Positions 6,201-13,559 of a stretch of 15,730 bases of DNA are shown here, piece after piece. The stretch comes from Actinomycetota bacterium. GTDB taxonomy: Bacteria > Actinomycetota > Thermoleophilia > Gaiellales > Gaiellaceae. Below the pieces are notes generated by a model that was not told the DNA's origin, made no database searches, and saw only the letters and a program-made list of their open reading frames with translations. Position 1 is the first letter of the stretch. Each line of letters begins with the position of its first letter. The DNA lies in NCBI GenBank assembly GCA_013694685.1, contig JACDBY010000110.1, positions 1 to 15,730 of the forward strand. The letters run 5' to 3'. Made by a program: the position numbers and the translations under genes.

Positions 6201-7365
6201 TTGCCGCCGCTTCGAGCGCAGCCGCCCCGACGAGCTCGGGCGTCGTCGCAGCGGCCAGCGCCGTCGTGACGTCGAGGAGCCGGCGTGTCTCGAGCGCGCT
6301 TCGGTCGGCCGCCGCCTGTGCATGTTCGCGCGCGCCGTGCTCCAGGGCGAGCTGCGCGTGATCTGCGAGGCGGCGGGCGAGCACGAGCGCCTCCTGACGC
6401 GAGGAGCTGAGCTCGCGTTCGAAGACGAGCGTCAGGACACCTCCTGCGGCGCCCGCCGAGACGACGGGAAGGTGCAGAGCGAGCTTGCCCGCGGGTAGCG
6501 GCGATGCTCCGGCGGCCGACTCTCGCTCATCGGCGGAGACCTCGGTGAACGATGGCGCCAGGTGCTCGAGCGACTGCTCCAGTGCGGCGATCGTGCCACG
6601 CGCGACCCGCAGCCCGATGCTCATCTCGTCGGGTGGATCACAATGCTCGAGGGTGAGCTCGGACCCGTCGAGACGCCAGAGGAGTGCGGTGTCGGCGTCG
6701 AGCGCCATCCGCGCCTCACGACAGAGAGAGCTCAGGATCTCATCGCTCGACCTGCCGGCGAAGCGTGGTGGGAGCCGGGCGATCCGATCGAGGCCCGTGC
6801 GCAGCGAGCGCTCGCGATCGTAGAGTTGCGCCCGCTCGAGAGCCTGCCCCCCGAGGGCGGCCGCGAGCAGGGCGAGCGCGACGACGTCGGAGTGGATGCG
6901 ATCGGGGACGTCGAACGGGAAGCCGATGGCGCCGACGATCCGGTCCCCGGCAACCAGGGGAACCGCGAGCGCGCCCTCCGCGTACTCCGCCAATCCGGCT
7001 CCGTCCGGGAAATCGCGCCGGAACTCCTCTTTCGTCTGCGCGTAGACGGGCTCGCCGGTCGCCGCGGCGCGCGTGATCGGCGCGCGCGCGGAGAGCGGTA
7101 AGCGGAGGTTCGCAACCAGCGTCGCCTCCGGGACGCCTCCCGCGTCGACGATCACGAGCTCGTCGTCGTGCACGAGACCGAGCGCGCCCCCCACAGCACC
7201 AAGCAGAGGAGCCAGCCGGCCGACGAGCGCCCGCGCGACCTCGCTCTCGGTCGCTGCCGCGGAGAGCTCTCCCGCGAGCACGAGAAGCGCGCGCGTATCC
7301 GCCTCGCTGTCCCGGCGATGTCGCTCTGCAGGGGCCGCGTCGCCGCGGCGGTGTTCGGTCGTCAC
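3187..7365 (-). CDS. Multi-GAF sensor with PP2C (SpoIIE/RsbU) phosphatase and RsbW-type kinase
   Basis: This 1,392-residue protein carries about six GAF-like domains (roughly 25-185, 205-345, 360-515, 535-690, 705-840, 855-1010) joined by charged helices such as ILFDEERRARERAERLASDL. A SpoIIE-type PP2C domain follows at about 1025-1245, with metal-binding motifs GGDWYD (1052-1057), VGDVVGKG (1070-1077), TDG (1190-1192) and ADD (1237-1239). The C-terminus is a GHKL kinase domain with E1296/N1300, D1330-T-G1332 and GLGL (1344-1347), all intact. Known relatives dephosphorylate STAS antagonists; joined kinase and phosphatase domains are known, for example in Mycobacterium Rv1364c. No membrane segment is seen, so it should sense cytosolic signals. 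The GTG at 7365 has AGGA nine bases upstream; a GTG at 7383 adds six residues without a good site. GAF ligands and exact borders are unknown. Confidence 0.95.
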   Translation of the reverse strand: MTTEHRRGDAAPAERHRRDSEADTRALLVLAGELSAAATESEVARALVGRLAPLLGAVGGALGLVHDDELVIVDAGGVPEATLVANLRLPLSARAPITRAAATGEPVYAQTKEEFRRDFPDGAGLAEYAEGALAVPLVAGDRIVGAIGFPFDVPDRIHSDVVALALLAAALGGQALERAQLYDRERSLRTGLDRIARLPPRFAGRSSDEILSSLCREARMALDADTALLWRLDGSELTLEHCDPPDEMSIGLRVARGTIAALEQSLEHLAPSFTEVSADERESAAGASPLPAGKLALHLPVVSAGAAGGVLTLVFERELSSSRQEALVLARRLADHAQLALEHGAREHAQAAADRSALETRRLLDVTTALAAATTPELVGAAALEAAATTLGAAAGVLVRRDGDDLVVVATSGFTEDEVEAWQRFPATADVPIASAVQRSEIVVFESRDDLARAHPALAERTRHGAWLALPLTAGGQVHGALGLTFAQSRPFGDADLAYIASLARQAAQALDRTILFDEERRARERAERLASDLARLHAFAVSLGAATSTSEVGTLVCEQVKAMLGASACAVYVPNGTELMELLHGASDDEESDGKPYWPETLEIALHPLESLWLERDEDWVENDRYESLRAHGAPAAVLPLAVTGRPTGTLVAWFPEDSYPQESARRLLETMVRQATQPLDRLRLLESERQARLEAQISALRTRTLREVADLLNVAVTPADVAEVLVSVLQSPLAADGVEVFSIDEAEERAELLASSKPAGDRTIPLDALGLYGGRAGSEPAEPEGRTSISVPLPSGIRTPGAVRLTYDAPIVLDEESEAMIQAIARQAGPAIDRSRLYENELLARTRTELLQRLTAAFSVALTLDEVANTFVSDTFRALEADGLYLGAVDSEGRALRTLAWHGYPETVEDLLSSGLPAPGPTAATVASGTPSYYTRIEELWPDHPSFASAFDQLGQQRFAFLPVRSGSTTLGVALVTWSEPFRFDEDLRAFLEAVAAQCGLALDRAARYEAERSVAETLQRAVLPESIPIMEGARVAARYLPGTSALDVGGDWYDTLTLSDGRLGFVVGDVVGKGLRAAATMAQLRNGLRALMLDDADVARTMSKLNRLLEGMSETPFATVAFLAVEPSTAKTCLVSAGHLPPLVIAPDGSARYLEEGRNLPLGVDPELEYHAALADVDPGSFVVLYTDGLVERADESIDDGLARLASVTPPSPRDPELFADAILSQLLGDRPLADDIALLVIELTGTTARPLDITLPAERGSLDRMRAELADWLDDAHVPDAEAKDVLLAVWEAAANGIEHARDDETGTIGIVAAIVGGRVRVEVTDTGRWKDAVPRENRGLGLRMIRAVMTDVEITRTPVGTRVEMERSVSMRAAGDGGDDADAVDDS

Positions 7366-7406
7366 GGGCTTGCATCCTCGCACGAGCGGGCATGCGAGCC
7401 TCGGGA

Positions 7407-7412
7407 GATATA
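7407..7412 (-). promoter_or_regulatory. Possible -10 element before the phosphatase-kinase gene
   Basis: The 123-base gap 7366-7488 holds no gene. Its only AT-rich patch reads TATATC on the minus strand, about 42 bases before the GTG at 7365. No convincing -35 box or SigB-type GTTT...GGGTAT pair was found, so this is only a candidate. Readthrough from the upstream DUF1360 gene is equally possible. Confidence 0.2.
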
Positions 7413-7488
7413 GGGCTCTTGTCGCAGGGCCGTGGGAGCGGTGGCGGGGTCGAGATCCGTCGCGAGGGTAGACGGTGGCGCGCGCGCG

Positions 7489-7986
7489 TCAGGCCCTCGT
7501 GATGCGTCCGTGAGCGGCCTGCAGGAAGTCCGAGCCAGCGAACGCCGTCAGCGCTGCGCAGACGACCCGCGTGGGCCGCGGCGCGCCGAGCAGAGCGGCT
7601 GTCAACGAGGCCGCCGTCCATGCACCGACGCAACCCGGGCAGAGGAGCAGCTGTCCAACGGCCCGCCGCAGTCCGCGGCCGCGTGGTTTCTCCATCGGGG
7701 TCGTCACGCTCTCCATCCCCTCGAAGTCGACGAATGGCGCCCGCACGAATCCCGTGACGGCATCCCGTGTGAGCATCCGGCTGAGCTTGAACGTACCAAC
7801 GGCGAGCAGCGTGAGATCGGCCGCTGCGACCCGCTCGGGTAGAGAGCCGCGGCGCTCCGCGAGAACGAGCGGAATGCCGAAACCGGTCGTGAACACTACC
7901 GTCAGGAAGGCGTAGGCCCCGAGCGGGCGCTCGCGTTCCTCTCTCGGCGTCAGGCCGCTCGGCTCGGTGAGCGCCGGGGCGCTCAG
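7489..7986 (-). CDS. DUF1360 family membrane protein
   Basis: The conserved part is about 165 residues with hydrophobic segments at AYAFLTVVFTTGFGIPLVLA, DLTLLAVGTFKLS, WTAASLTAALLGA and VVCAALTAFAGS. The pattern TFKLSRMLTRDAVTGFVRAPF followed by LLLCPGCVGAWTAA matches DUF1360 as I remember it, a family that includes sporulation-associated proteins in Bacillus. Function is unknown. The start is uncertain. No ATG or GTG lies near the conserved region; a CTG at 7986 overlaps the TGA of the proline-rich ORF (CTGA) and would give MSAPALTEPS. A GTG at 8139 gives a 216-residue form, but its extra 51 codons lie across the proline-rich ORF and have poor codon bias. It is in line with the sigma-factor locus but 123 bases from it. 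Confidence 0.78.
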   Translation of the reverse strand: MSAPALTEPSGLTPREERERPLGAYAFLTVVFTTGFGIPLVLAERRGSLPERVAAADLTLLAVGTFKLSRMLTRDAVTGFVRAPFVDFEGMESVTTPMEKPRGRGLRRAVGQLLLCPGCVGAWTAASLTAALLGAPRPTRVVCAALTAFAGSDFLQAAHGRITRA

Positions 7987-8123
7987 AGGGGCGGTGCGGG
8001 CGGCGGGGGCATCGGATCCGGCGACGGCATTGGGTCGGGGGGCGGCACGGGATCCGGCATCGGTTGCGGCGGTGGCACCGGCGAGGGCACGGGTGCCGGC
8101 GGATCGGGGATGACGTTGTGCAT
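7983..8123 (-). CDS. Small proline-rich protein
   Basis: A 46-residue ORF starts MHNVIPDPPAPVPS and continues as an imperfect repeat of PxPDPMP units (PMPDPVPPPDPMPSPDPMPP) to the stop. Nearly half the residues are proline. GGAG lies nine bases before the ATG, and third codon positions are mostly G or C, unlike the overlapping frame. Its TGA overlaps the likely start of the DUF1360 gene. No signal peptide or membrane segment is present. The peptide could be a proline-rich interaction segment or a leader peptide whose translation sets entry into the DUF1360 frame. I do not recognise a family. It may alternatively be non-coding repeat DNA. Confidence 0.5.
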   Translation of the reverse strand: MHNVIPDPPAPVPSPVPPPQPMPDPVPPPDPMPSPDPMPPPPAPPL

Positions 8124-8211
8124 GGGAAGGTTCTCCCACGGTGGCGACGGGCTCAAACCTCCGAGGCCGGTCGCCGTCTCACGAAGCTCAGCTGGTCCGC
8201 CTCCCTCGAGG

Positions 8212-8817
8212 ATGCCCACCCGGCTACCCGAACCAGGGGCGAGATACATCTCGCCCTCGGTCCGCCAAGCCGGACTCGTCGCGCTCGGCCTCCTGGTCGT
8301 CGTCGCGACGCTCCTCGCGCTTGCCCCCACCGTGCGGATCCCGTATCCGATCCTGCTCGTCGTCGGCGGCCTCGCGATCGGGCTCGTGCCGGGCATGCCC
8401 GACTTCGAGCTCGAGCCGGAGCTCGTCTTCTTCGGCGTCCTGCCGCCGCTCCTCTACGGGGCCGCGTTCTTCACCTCGCTCCGCGATCTCCGCGCCAACG
8501 TCCGCCCGATCGGGCTCCTCGCGATCGGGCTCGTAGTGATGACGACGGTCGTCGTCGCCGTGGTCACGCACGCCGTCGTTGACGGGCTCACCTGGCCCGC
8601 CGCGTTCGTCCTCGGGGCGATCGTGTCGCGCGCGGTTCGGCGACGACGAGGACGGAATCGAGGGCCGTTCGCAGGACTTCCAGCGCCTCCGCCGCGAGCT
8701 GCTCGACGCCGAGGCGCGGCGGTGCTCGAGCTTCGCCGGACCGGCCTGATCGGTAACGACGTATGGCTCAGCGTCTCGCGCGATCTCGACCTCGAGGACG
8801 AGAGGCTCGACAGCTGA
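8212..8817 (+). pseudogene. Na+/H+ antiporter (CPA1/NhaP type) with large internal deletion
   Basis: The first 140 or so codons encode a typical CPA1 antiporter N-terminus: VRIPYPILLVVGGLAIGLVPG, then LEPELVFFGVLPPLLYGAAFF, TSLRDLRANVRPIGLLAIGL and LTWPAAFVLGAIVS ending at 8628. Intact proteins continue with a PTDP motif and about 300 more residues; here these are absent. From 8639 another frame encodes the family's cytoplasmic C-terminus, DFQRLRRELLDAE. One C restored between 8713 and 8714 rejoins it to VLELRRTGLIGNDVW and SRDLDLEDERLDS, which is in the first frame. The gene is thus internally deleted and frameshifted, and the ion-binding core is gone. The true start is unclear; the ATG at 8212 lacks a clear ribosome site. 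A continuous frame from 8110 would give a 235-residue chimera with a nonsense middle. Confidence 0.85.
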
Positions 8818-8859
8818 GCTCGTCATCCCGAGACGTCGGAGACCCGCGTCGTCGCGTGC

Positions 8860-8873
8860 TCCGGCGCGCCGGA
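8860..8873. repeat. 14-bp perfect palindrome upstream of moxR
   Basis: TCCGGCGCGCCGGA is a perfect palindrome ending ten bases before the GTG at 8884, in the 66-base gap after the antiporter remnant. It could be an operator or part of a leader hairpin. In DNA this rich in GC such palindromes arise easily, so function is only a suggestion. The rest of the gap shows no clear promoter. Confidence 0.25.
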
Positions 8874-8883
8874 TCCGCTCTCT

Positions 8884-9944
<1,061 letters not shown>

Positions 9945-9945
<1 letters not shown>

Positions 9946-10871
9946 TGGTCGAACAGGGTGTCTTCCCGCTGGTTCCCCGTCAGCGGCTGGTCGGGCTCGC
10001 GTTCGGAGCGGTCGAGAGCTCCCGTCACGGCCGAGGGTTCGACATCGCCGGCTCGCGACCGTACGAGCGGGGCGACCCGGTGCAGTCGATCGACTGGAAG
10101 ATGTCGGCGCGCCTCGCGACCGCTCGTGACGCCGACGAGTTCGTCGTGCTCGAGCGGAGCGCCGAGGAGGCACCGCGGGTCGTTCTCGTGGTCGATCGCC
10201 GTCCTGAGATGGGCCTCTATCCGCTCGACTCGCCGTGGCTCTGCAAGCCTGCCGCCGTCGAGGCAGTCGTCCGCCTCGTCTCTGCGAGCACGCGGGCGGC
10301 CCACGGGCTGCTCGGGTACCTCGACGGCGCGAGCGCCGAGGACGGTCACGGCTTCTGGCGGCCGCCGCGCGGCCAGACCGACGGCCACGACGTCCTCGAG
10401 CGGCTGCGGACGGCGCCGTTCGACGCGCCGGCAGGCTCGCTCGCGGGCTCGCTTTCCCGCCTCGGCGAGCTCCGACGTGATCTGCCGGCGGGCAGCTTCG
10501 TCTTCCTCGTCTCGGACTTCCTCAGCCCGCCCTCGCCGGAGGCGTGGTCGCAGGCGCAGGTCCGCCACTGGGAGCTCGTTCCCGTGGTCGTCCAGGATCC
10601 GACGTGGGAGCAGGGCTTCCCGGACGTTCACTCGGTTGTCGTCCCGCTCTCGACCCCGGGGCGGGGGCGAGTCGAATACGTGCGTCTCTCGCGCTCGGAG
10701 GTGGCGGCCCGGCGGACGGCGAACCAGGAGCGGCTCGCGCGACTCCTGGCGGAGCTCGAGGACCGCGACCTGGCGCCCGTGCGGGTCTCGTCTGCCGAGC
10801 GCGACGACGTGCTCGGCGCATTCCTCGATTGGCACGAGCAGCGCTCGCTGGCACGCGGCCGCGCATGGTGA
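9945..10871 (+). CDS. DUF58 domain protein
   Basis: This 308-residue protein has the DUF58 signature GSRPYERGDPVQSIDWKMSARL at 36-57, which is conserved in proteins encoded next to MoxR. A VWA-like fold follows: VVLVVDRRPEM (79-89) sits where VWA domains have a DxSxS metal site, but the serines are absent; SFVFLVSDF lies further on. Long DUF58 proteins start with two membrane helices; this one has none, so it is the short, cytosolic form. Its ATG overlaps the moxR stop. Relatives are thought to act as adaptors between MoxR and membrane VWA proteins, but no activity is established. The next gene starts ten bases after the stop. Confidence 0.92.
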
Positions 10872-10881
10872 GGGACGCGTG

Positions 10882-11874
10882 ATGACATCCAGGCGCGCAC
10901 TCGGCGTCGTGATCGTCGGGGGCACGCTCCTCTGCCTCGCGCTGCTCGTGGCGCTCGCCCAGAGCGGTGAGGTAGCGCCGAGCGCCCGTGAGCTTGCCGT
11001 GAGATCGACCGTCCGCGCGAACCTGCAACCGCGCACCCACCGCTTTGGCGAGACCGTCGTCGCGCGCCTCGAGCTCGTCGTCTCGAGCGAGAAGCTCGAG
11101 CGCGACACGATCGTCGCGACCGGCGGCCGCGGCGCCGGCCTCGGCCGCGACGGCTCGGGTCCCGTTGGTGCCTTCGACCCGTACGAGATCGTCGGCACGC
11201 CGACCCGAGCGGTCGAGAGTGCCGGCGGCCTGACGACCGTGCTCTACACGCTCCGGCTGCGCTGCCTGAGCGCGGAGTGCCTCCCGGACGGAGACTCGAA
11301 GGAGTTCGCGTTTCCCGCGCCGAGCTTTGTCTGGTCGACCGAGGCTCCACCGGGCCGGCGCTTCGCGGATCGACAACTCGACCAGCGGCGCGCCGGCGGC
11401 TCGTGGCCCTCGCTCACGGTCGTCCGCGGGATACCGGACGGGGAACTCGAGGAGTCGGGTTGGCAATCGGCGCTCGCGACGCTGCCAGGGGCCACCGCGC
11501 GCGTCTCTCCCCGCAGACTCGAAGCCGGTCTCCTCGGTGGAGCCGGCATCCTCGTGATCGCGGCGGCGGCGCTCCTCGGACTCGTCGTCCGGCGGAGCAT
11601 TCACCGTCGGGAGACCGCCCGCGTCCATGCCGAGGCGCCACCCGCGCCGCTCGAGCAGGCGCTCCGCCTCGTCGAGGCGCTGAACGGACAGAATGACGAG
11701 CGGCAAGGCAGGATCGCGCTCGAGACCCTCGCCTCGGAGCTTCGCCGCATCGACCGACGCACGCTCGCAGACGACGCCGAGAGGCTTGCCTGGGACGAGC
11801 AACTCCCGCGGCGTGAAGCAGTGGCGGAGCTCGCCGCATCGGTACGCGCCGCGACCGACGGACGGCGCGCGTGA
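10882..11874 (+). CDS. Two-TM membrane protein with extracytoplasmic domain (BatD-position)
   Basis: The 330 residues show one membrane segment at about 7-27, an extracytoplasmic region at about 28-212, a second membrane segment at about 216-237, and a cytoplasmic helical tail. The outer domain is predicted beta-rich (LAVRSTVRANLQPRTHRFGETVVARLELVV) and contains a Cys pair, RCLSAECLPDG. This layout and position resemble BatD-type proteins of aerotolerance operons, but I see no diagnostic motif and treat that as an analogy. The ATG at 10882 has GAGGGA six bases upstream; the GTG just before it is too close to that site. The TGA overlaps the next gene's GTG (GTGA). It is probably an assembly or scaffold partner of the MoxR/VWA proteins. 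Confidence 0.85.
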   Translation: MTSRRALGVVIVGGTLLCLALLVALAQSGEVAPSARELAVRSTVRANLQPRTHRFGETVVARLELVVSSEKLERDTIVATGGRGAGLGRDGSGPVGAFDPYEIVGTPTRAVESAGGLTTVLYTLRLRCLSAECLPDGDSKEFAFPAPSFVWSTEAPPGRRFADRQLDQRRAGGSWPSLTVVRGIPDGELEESGWQSALATLPGATARVSPRRLEAGLLGGAGILVIAAAALLGLVVRRSIHRRETARVHAEAPPAPLEQALRLVEALNGQNDERQGRIALETLASELRRIDRRTLADDAERLAWDEQLPRREAVAELAASVRAATDGRRA

Positions 11875-12755
11875 GCGCGGTCGGCATCCCGCTTGCGGAC
11901 GCGGAGCTACTGCGCCCCGAGGTGCGGCGCACGCGCCTGCTCCAGGTCGCACTCGCGGTCGTCCTCCTCACCTGCCTGTGCGTCGCGCTGCTCCAGGCGA
12001 CGAGGACGCCGGTCCATCACTCGAGCTTCTTTCCCGCGGGTGAACGCGGGGTCGTCGTGATCGACTTCTCGACGAGCATTGCCGAGCCCGGATATCGGCG
12101 GATCTCGAACATCCTGCGGCCGGTCGTCAACGCCAACCAGCCGATCGGGGTCGTGTTCTTCTCCGACGTCGCCTACGTCGCTCTCCCCCCGGGCACGCCC
12201 GGGCGCGAGCTGCGCTCGTTCCTGCGGTTCCTGCGAACGCTGCCCGCGCTCGGGCGCTTTCCGACCGCGCAGCAGCTGCGGCAGGCCCAGGAGGCGCAGC
12301 TCCGGGAGCGCCGGACACCGTGGTCGGCCGCGTTCCGGGGCGGGACGCGCATCTCGACGGGTCTCGCAGCCGCGCGCCGCGCGATCGAGCGCGAGGGAGC
12401 CGCGAGCACGGGCACCGTCCTTTTGATCAGCGACCTCGACGACTCGCCGTTCGACCTCGCAGCGCTCGCCGAGGAGCTCGCGCTCTACCGGCGCGCCGGC
12501 CTCGACCTCCGTGTCGTACCGCTCTTCCCTGCGGACACCGATCGCGCCTACTTCCGGCAGGCGCTCGGCCCCGGAGCGTTCGTCTCCCACACCGAGCTGC
12601 TCCGCAACGCGCGTTCGACCGAGCGACGGTCGCTCCAGGCCGACTACCCGCTCGTCGTCTCCGTGCTCGCGCTCGCGCTTCTCGGGCTGCTCGCGGTGAA
12701 CGAGGTCGCGTGCGGCAGACTCGACTGGCGCCGAGAGCAGGTGGTCGCGCGGTGA
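11871..12755 (+). CDS. Membrane-anchored VWA-domain protein
   Basis: This 294-residue protein has an N-terminal membrane segment at about 24-42, a von Willebrand A domain at about 58-245, and a C-terminal membrane segment at about 260-276. The MIDAS metal site is complete: DFSTS at 65-69, a Thr in GGTRISTGLAAARR near 159, and SDLDD at 187-191. Bat-type proteins usually have two N-terminal helices; only one is clear here. A roughly 45-residue charged insertion (FPTAQQLRQAQEAQLRERR) splits the domain. VWA proteins of MoxR clusters bind metals and protein partners at the membrane. The GTG start and TGA stop both overlap neighbours (GTGA at each end), so it is tightly within the operon. Confidence 0.9.
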   Translation: MSAVGIPLADAELLRPEVRRTRLLQVALAVVLLTCLCVALLQATRTPVHHSSFFPAGERGVVVIDFSTSIAEPGYRRISNILRPVVNANQPIGVVFFSDVAYVALPPGTPGRELRSFLRFLRTLPALGRFPTAQQLRQAQEAQLRERRTPWSAAFRGGTRISTGLAAARRAIEREGAASTGTVLLISDLDDSPFDLAALAEELALYRRAGLDLRVVPLFPADTDRAYFRQALGPGAFVSHTELLRNARSTERRSLQADYPLVVSVLALALLGLLAVNEVACGRLDWRREQVVAR

Positions 12756-13378
12756 GGGGGAATCGCCTGCCGCTCGCGCTCGCCGGGGCAGCGCTCGTCC
12801 TGGCGCTGCTGCTCGCGCTCGGCGCACGCGAGGTCCGGCTCTGGGACGAGAGCATCGCGGCGGGCGACCGTCGTTTCGCGCTCGCCCCCGGTGCCTCGGG
12901 ACTCTGGGAGCCGGGCGCGTGGAGGATCGGCGGCGGCCTCAGCCCCGAGGTCATCGGGTTCGAGGACGACCTTCGGCTGCGCGAGGCTGCACAGCTCTTT
13001 CGCCGCAGCCGGCCGAGAGCCGGGACCGCGCGCACCGCGCAGATGTTCTCGGTGGCGACGACCGCCCAGGTCGACCTGGCGGCGATCCAGGACTCCGATG
13101 CTCCCGCGGGCATTCGCTCGATCGCAGCGAACGAGCTCGGCGCCCTCGCGTTCGCGGAGCTGGCTAGCGATCCCGCGCAGGCCCGCGAGCACGCCGGGCG
13201 AGCGACGCGCAAGTTCGTCGAGGCCATCCGCCTCGATCCGGACAACACGGTCGCCCGCTACAACCTTGAGCTGATTCTCTCGCTCCGCGAGGAGGGTCGC
13301 GGCGCGTTCGGCTTCGAGGAGGGAGGCGAGGGCTCCACCGCAGGGGCGGGGTCGGCCCAGGGCGGCAGCGGTTTTTGA
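12752..13378 (+). CDS. Single-TM protein with TPR-like repeat
   Basis: The 208 residues begin with a membrane segment at about 5-24 (LPLALAGAALVLALLLALGA), so most of the chain probably lies outside the membrane. Residues 70-180 are helical, ending with a TPR-like helix pair ATRKFVEAIRLDPDNTVARYNLELIL (within 151-176). A Gly/Glu/Ser-rich tail follows to the end. In aerotolerance operons a TPR protein (BatC/BatB partner) often accompanies the VWA proteins, and this fits that place. The GTG overlaps the upstream TGA. It is the last gene before the 181-base gap. No enzymatic motif is visible. Confidence 0.85.
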   Translation: MRGNRLPLALAGAALVLALLLALGAREVRLWDESIAAGDRRFALAPGASGLWEPGAWRIGGGLSPEVIGFEDDLRLREAAQLFRRSRPRAGTARTAQMFSVATTAQVDLAAIQDSDAPAGIRSIAANELGALAFAELASDPAQAREHAGRATRKFVEAIRLDPDNTVARYNLELILSLREEGRGAFGFEEGGEGSTAGAGSAQGGSGF

Positions 13379-13403
13379 GAGTTCCCAACACAACGAAGCA
13401 CGG

Positions 13404-13444
13404 GCTGTCTGAACGCGCTCGGACAGCTTTGCTGTTCGGGCGTG
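13404..13444 (+). promoter_or_regulatory. Two mutually exclusive hairpins in the operon gap
   Basis: A strong stem pairs 13416-13427 with 13431-13442 around a TTT loop: twelve pairs, two of them G-U, extendable by two more pairs to 13414-13444. An alternative stem pairs 13404-13412 (GCTGTCTGA) with 13419-13427 (TCGGACAGC), eight Watson-Crick pairs plus one G-U. Both use the same middle strand. This is the layout of an attenuator or of a processing site, but no T-run follows the stronger stem. It may simply terminate or stabilise the upstream transcript. Confidence 0.45.
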
Positions 13445-13461
13445 CTGCCGCGTCCTCAGTT

Positions 13462-13487
13462 GCCCCGACATGCACGCATATCGGGGC
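13462..13487 (+). repeat. Perfect 7-bp hairpin in the operon gap
   Basis: GCCCCGA (13462-13468) pairs perfectly with TCGGGGC (13481-13487) across a 12-base loop that contains ATGCACGCAT. No T-run follows. It lies 72 bases before the ATG of the second VWA gene, so it may be part of that gene's leader or a second weak terminator. The remaining gap (13488-13559) shows no convincing promoter. Confidence 0.35.
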
Positions 13488-13559
13488 TCCCTGCGTTCTT
13501 GCATCACAGCGCCCAGCACGCCCAGCAAGCGCGTGGTCATCGTGTCGGGAGCTCCTGAG

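Noticed and set aside
7983..8123. Short repeat units suspected as a CRISPR-like or tandem-repeat array
   Set aside because: The units are imperfect, 6-12 bases long, unspaced, and follow a proline codon rhythm. They are better explained as a proline-rich peptide.
9958..10878. Upstream extension of the BatD-position gene through the DUF58 gene
   Set aside because: The extension is Ser/Arg-rich shadow translation of DUF58. The ATG at 10882 with a good ribosome site begins a proper membrane segment.
13379..13559. Possible tRNA or other structured RNA gene in the gap
   Set aside because: No cloverleaf, no CCA end and no TPsiC-like GTTCGAAT motif; only simple stems can be drawn.
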